A stretch of 64,000 bases of DNA from Albibacillus kandeliae. GTDB lineage: Bacteria > Pseudomonadota > Alphaproteobacteria > Rhodobacterales > Rhodobacteraceae. The position numbers and the translations under genes were made by a program. The stretch covers positions 186,001-250,000 of the forward strand of contig NZ_QEHM01000009.1 in the NCBI RefSeq assembly GCF_003116585.1, written 5' to 3'. Shown piece after piece: positions 61,674 through 64,000 of the stretch (position 1 is its first letter; each line of letters opens with the position of its first letter). The notes beneath the pieces were generated by a model, which was given only the letters and a program-made list of their open reading frames with translations, ran no database searches and was not told the origin of the DNA.

Positions 61674-62666
61674 ATGACGCGGTTCGAGTTCATCCATATC
61701 GGCCACGGCAAATGCCTCTCCACCATGCTCCAGCGCCGCTGGGCCGAGTCCGACCGCTACAACTACTGTCACGGGCTCGCCGCCGGGAACATGCTGTCCG
61801 ACGCCTTCCTCGCCGGGTCACGCGATCCGTCCCGCCACCCGGTGCGCTTTGCGCTCAACGACCAGAACCCGAATGTCCTCTCCTACGAGTGCTTCACCTT
61901 CTTCGGCTGCGCGCCGGACGTGCCGACCCACCGGCGCCACATGACGCTCGATCGTCAGGCGTTCATCGCCTCGGCGCTCGCACCTTTCTCCGACCGGGTG
62001 CTGCTGGTGCTGCGCGACCCCAAGGACTGGATCCGTTCCTGCCACGCGCAATACGTCAAGTACGGCGGCGCGCTCAGCCTGCAGGGCTACTTCGACGCCT
62101 TCAGGGTGCCGTTGCTCGACAACCTGCGCCTCGACCGCATCCTGCAGATCTGGCGGGAGAGGGGGTTTGCCCCGGTCGCGCTGGCGATGGAGGCCTACAC
62201 CTCGGATCCCCGCAGCTTCTGGGCAGACTACGAACGCCAGACCGGGCTGCCCGAACCGGGCGAGATCGCCGAGGACGATGCCGCCGACAACCGGACCGAT
62301 CACGACAAGCTGGAACCGCGCGCGTTGGCGAACGGAGCCATCGAGATGCTGATCCGGCTGATGGAACGCAACGAGCTCTACCAGCTCAGCCCGCAGCACC
62401 GGAAGGAGCTCGAGGTCTTCTCGACGATAAACAAGAGCTTCCAGACCTGGACGGTGCGGCGCGCCTTCGAGGCGATGGACACGGAGGATCTCCGGGCCTT
62501 CTGCAACCATATCAACTTCGTGCCGTCCAGCGACTTCCTGCAACTCGAGCTGGACGATGCCGCCCGTGACCTGCTGACCGAGAGCTATGTCGAGCCGCTG
62601 AGCGGTTTCGCGGCCTTCGAGCCGCATCTGGACGGCTACCGCGCCAGCCTCGCAGGCGCGCAGTAG
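61674..62666 (+). CDS. Sulfotransferase-like P-loop protein
   Basis: 330 residues. N-terminal FIHIGHGKCLSTMLQ resembles the 5'-phosphosulfate-binding loop of PAPS sulfotransferases, and VLLVLRDPKDWIRSCHAQYVKYGG the 3'-phosphate-binding motif (RDP...S). The middle and C-terminal parts look unlike well-known members. The acceptor is unknown. No membrane segment is visible. Confidence 0.65.
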   Translation: MTRFEFIHIGHGKCLSTMLQRRWAESDRYNYCHGLAAGNMLSDAFLAGSRDPSRHPVRFALNDQNPNVLSYECFTFFGCAPDVPTHRRHMTLDRQAFIASALAPFSDRVLLVLRDPKDWIRSCHAQYVKYGGALSLQGYFDAFRVPLLDNLRLDRILQIWRERGFAPVALAMEAYTSDPRSFWADYERQTGLPEPGEIAEDDAADNRTDHDKLEPRALANGAIEMLIRLMERNELYQLSPQHRKELEVFSTINKSFQTWTVRRAFEAMDTEDLRAFCNHINFVPSSDFLQLELDDAARDLLTESYVEPLSGFAAFEPHLDGYRASLAGAQ

Positions 62667-62673
62667 CCGCGCG

Positions 62674-62694
62674 GCCCCGGCACGAGGCCGGGGC
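62674..62694. terminator. Hairpin between convergent genes
   Basis: GCCCCGGC and GCCGGGGC form a perfect 8-bp stem with a 5-nt loop, midway between the two stop codons. There is no T-run; it may serve both strands. Confidence 0.5.
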
Positions 62695-62703
62695 AGGGCG
62701 GGA

Positions 62704-63681
62704 TCAGCCCGCCATCGCGAACATGCGGGCCTTGGCGGCGTCGTATTCGCGGGTCAGGCGCGCAACCAGATCGGCGGCGGGTACAACCTTGTCCACCGCG
62801 CCGATGCCCTGACCCGAGCCCCAGATCTCCTTCCAGCTCTTCGGCTTGGAACTGCCGGAGCCGAAATCCATCTTCGACGGGTCGGAGCGTTCGAGGTTGT
62901 CGGGGTCCATCCCCTGCGCCGCGATCGAGGGCTTCAGGTAGTTGCCCCAGACCCCGGTGAAGAGGTCGGAGTATACGATGTCGGACGCGCCGTTCTCGAC
63001 GATCATCTGCTTGTAACCCTCGACCGCGTTCGCCTCTTCCGTCGCGATGAAGGCCGACCCGATATAGGCGAAATCGGCGCCCATGGCCTGCGCCGCAAGG
63101 ATGCTGTCGCCCCGCGCGATGGCGCCGGACAGCGCCAGCGGGCCGTCGAACCATTCGCGGATCTCCTGCACCAGCGCAAAGGGAGACAGCGCCCCGGCAT
63201 GGCCACCGGCCCCGGCGGCCACGGCGATCAGCCCGTCCGCGCCCTTTTCGATAGCCTTCTTGGCAAAGCGGTTGTTGATCACGTCATGCATCGAGATGCC
63301 GCCGCAGGAATGCGCGGCCTCGTTGACCCACTCCTGCGCACCCAGCGAGGTGATCCAGACCGGCACCTTGTACTTGGCGCAGATCTCCACATCGCGCTCC
63401 AGTCGCGCGTTCGAGCGGTGCACGATCTGGTTCACGGCAAAAGGTGCGGCGGGGCTGTCGGGATTCGCCTGGTTGTGGCGGTCCAGCTCCTCGGTGATCC
63501 GGGTCAGCCAGCGCTCCAGCTCGATCGGTTCACCCTCCTTCTCGCGCGCATTCAGCGCCGGGAAGGACCCGACGATCCCGGCCTTGCACTGTGCGATGAC
63601 CAGGTCGGGGTTTGAGATGATGAACAGCGGCGAGCCGATGACCGGCAGGCGCAGCGTTTTCAGCATGTCGGGTATCGACAC
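62704..63681 (-). CDS. Nitronate monooxygenase (2-nitropropane dioxygenase family)
   Basis: 325 residues. FMN-dependent TIM-barrel enzyme. The N-terminus LRLPVIGSPLFIISNPDLVIAQCKAGIVGSFPALNAR is typical; ADGLIAVAAGAGGHAG and ALSGAIARGDSILAAQAMGADFAYIGSAFIATEEA are the flavin-binding elements. It oxidises alkyl nitronates or a related substrate. Divergent from the partial frame at the right edge. Confidence 0.9.
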   Translation of the reverse strand: MSIPDMLKTLRLPVIGSPLFIISNPDLVIAQCKAGIVGSFPALNAREKEGEPIELERWLTRITEELDRHNQANPDSPAAPFAVNQIVHRSNARLERDVEICAKYKVPVWITSLGAQEWVNEAAHSCGGISMHDVINNRFAKKAIEKGADGLIAVAAGAGGHAGALSPFALVQEIREWFDGPLALSGAIARGDSILAAQAMGADFAYIGSAFIATEEANAVEGYKQMIVENGASDIVYSDLFTGVWGNYLKPSIAAQGMDPDNLERSDPSKMDFGSGSSKPKSWKEIWGSGQGIGAVDKVVPAADLVARLTREYDAAKARMFAMAG

Positions 63682-63871
63682 TTGGGGAATCCTCCTGTTT
63701 CGGCGCCTCCTGCGCCGCTCTCGGCCGGTACCCTAAGCCGCTGTCCCGGTTTGTAAACAGGCTCCCCTCGTGACGTTGCGCTCCATCTGTCGCGCCCTCC
63801 GCACGGAACCTCCGGGCGCGCTCCGCGTTGCACCGAAGGGAGCATGTTCCGCCTTGCCTGGACCGGGAGCG

Positions 63872-64000
63872 ATGATGAAGGACACCGAGCTGCAAGACAG
63901 CCTGATGCACAAGGGCGCCTGCCTGATAGCAAATGATGCGTCGGGCAAGGGTGAGGCTGCCGAACGCCTTGAACTGCTGCGCGGCTGGCTGGAACGGCAG
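63872..64000 (+). CDS. Start of an unidentified gene, cut by the window edge
   Basis: 43 codons are visible from ATGATG after GGGAG. The peptide MMKDTELQDSLMHKGACLIA... is charged and helical with no motif I recognise. The start could be 63872 or 63875. Its continuation to the right is unknown. Confidence 0.45.
   Translation, partial: MMKDTELQDSLMHKGACLIANDASGKGEAAERLELLRGWLERQ

Noticed and set aside
1-64000. CRISPR array, tRNA, rRNA, insertion sequence or prophage
   Set aside because: No regularly spaced repeats, tRNA cloverleaf, rRNA core sequence, transposase or integrase was seen in a read of both strands.

Overview
The window is chromosomal DNA from a high-GC alphaproteobacterium, most likely a marine or soil member of the Rhodobacteraceae (Roseobacter group). 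This rests on the ethylmalonyl-CoA pathway pair ecm/ccr, an HvrA-type H-NS protein, a LuxR/LuxI pair of the roseobacter kind, the glycine-cleavage operon with a tandem glycine riboswitch, a heme-uptake hmu operon and a complete C-P lyase locus. Both ends are cut: deoD runs off the left edge and an unidentified frame runs off the right. I see no rRNA, tRNA, CRISPR array, prophage or insertion sequence.

Layout. 1-938: purine nucleoside phosphorylase (partial) and an H-NS-like protein. 1039-5986: ethylmalonyl-CoA mutase, divergent from a PlsB-like acyltransferase followed by crotonyl-CoA carboxylase/reductase (C2 assimilation). 6192-7768: quorum sensing (small conserved-looking frame, luxR, luxI). 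7815-11781: a RecD/Pif1-like helicase overlapping an SDR, then a TIGR02186 membrane protein with a TauE-type sulfite exporter. 11908-16639: a BMP-type nucleoside ABC transporter. 16792-19294: usp, VOC, nfu, tsaB and rimI, closely packed. 19373-21874: an HxlR regulator divergent from a thioesterase-MATE pair, with a clear operator between them. 21871-27907: riboswitch-gcvT-gcvH-VOC-gcvP and a Cys-containing membrane protein. 27995-34337: two orphan histidine kinases flanking a desaturase and a class III aminotransferase. 34495-39709: RND efflux pump with two adaptors. 39800-44209: single-domain response regulator, then the hmuSTUV heme operon.

44610-58385 is the most distinctive region: phnCDE1E2 plus a hexapeptide acyltransferase, the repressor phnF on the other strand, then phnG-H-I-[HAD]-J-[24-codon frame]-[VOC]-K-[CorA]-L-N-M. 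Three non-canonical genes are built into the C-P lyase operon at three successive junctions. Two are translationally coupled to core subunits, and no phnP or phnO is present. An 11-bp perfect inverted repeat upstream of phnG is a convincing PhnF operator. The window ends with an AbrB-family membrane protein, an acyl-CoA synthetase whose Shine-Dalgarno sequence can be buried in a 14-bp hairpin, a divergent sulfotransferase-like protein and a nitronate monooxygenase.

Assignments come from reading motifs and known family sequences; no database search was possible. Product calls for well-known families are firm. Operators, terminators and start-site choices are predictions from sequence pattern.
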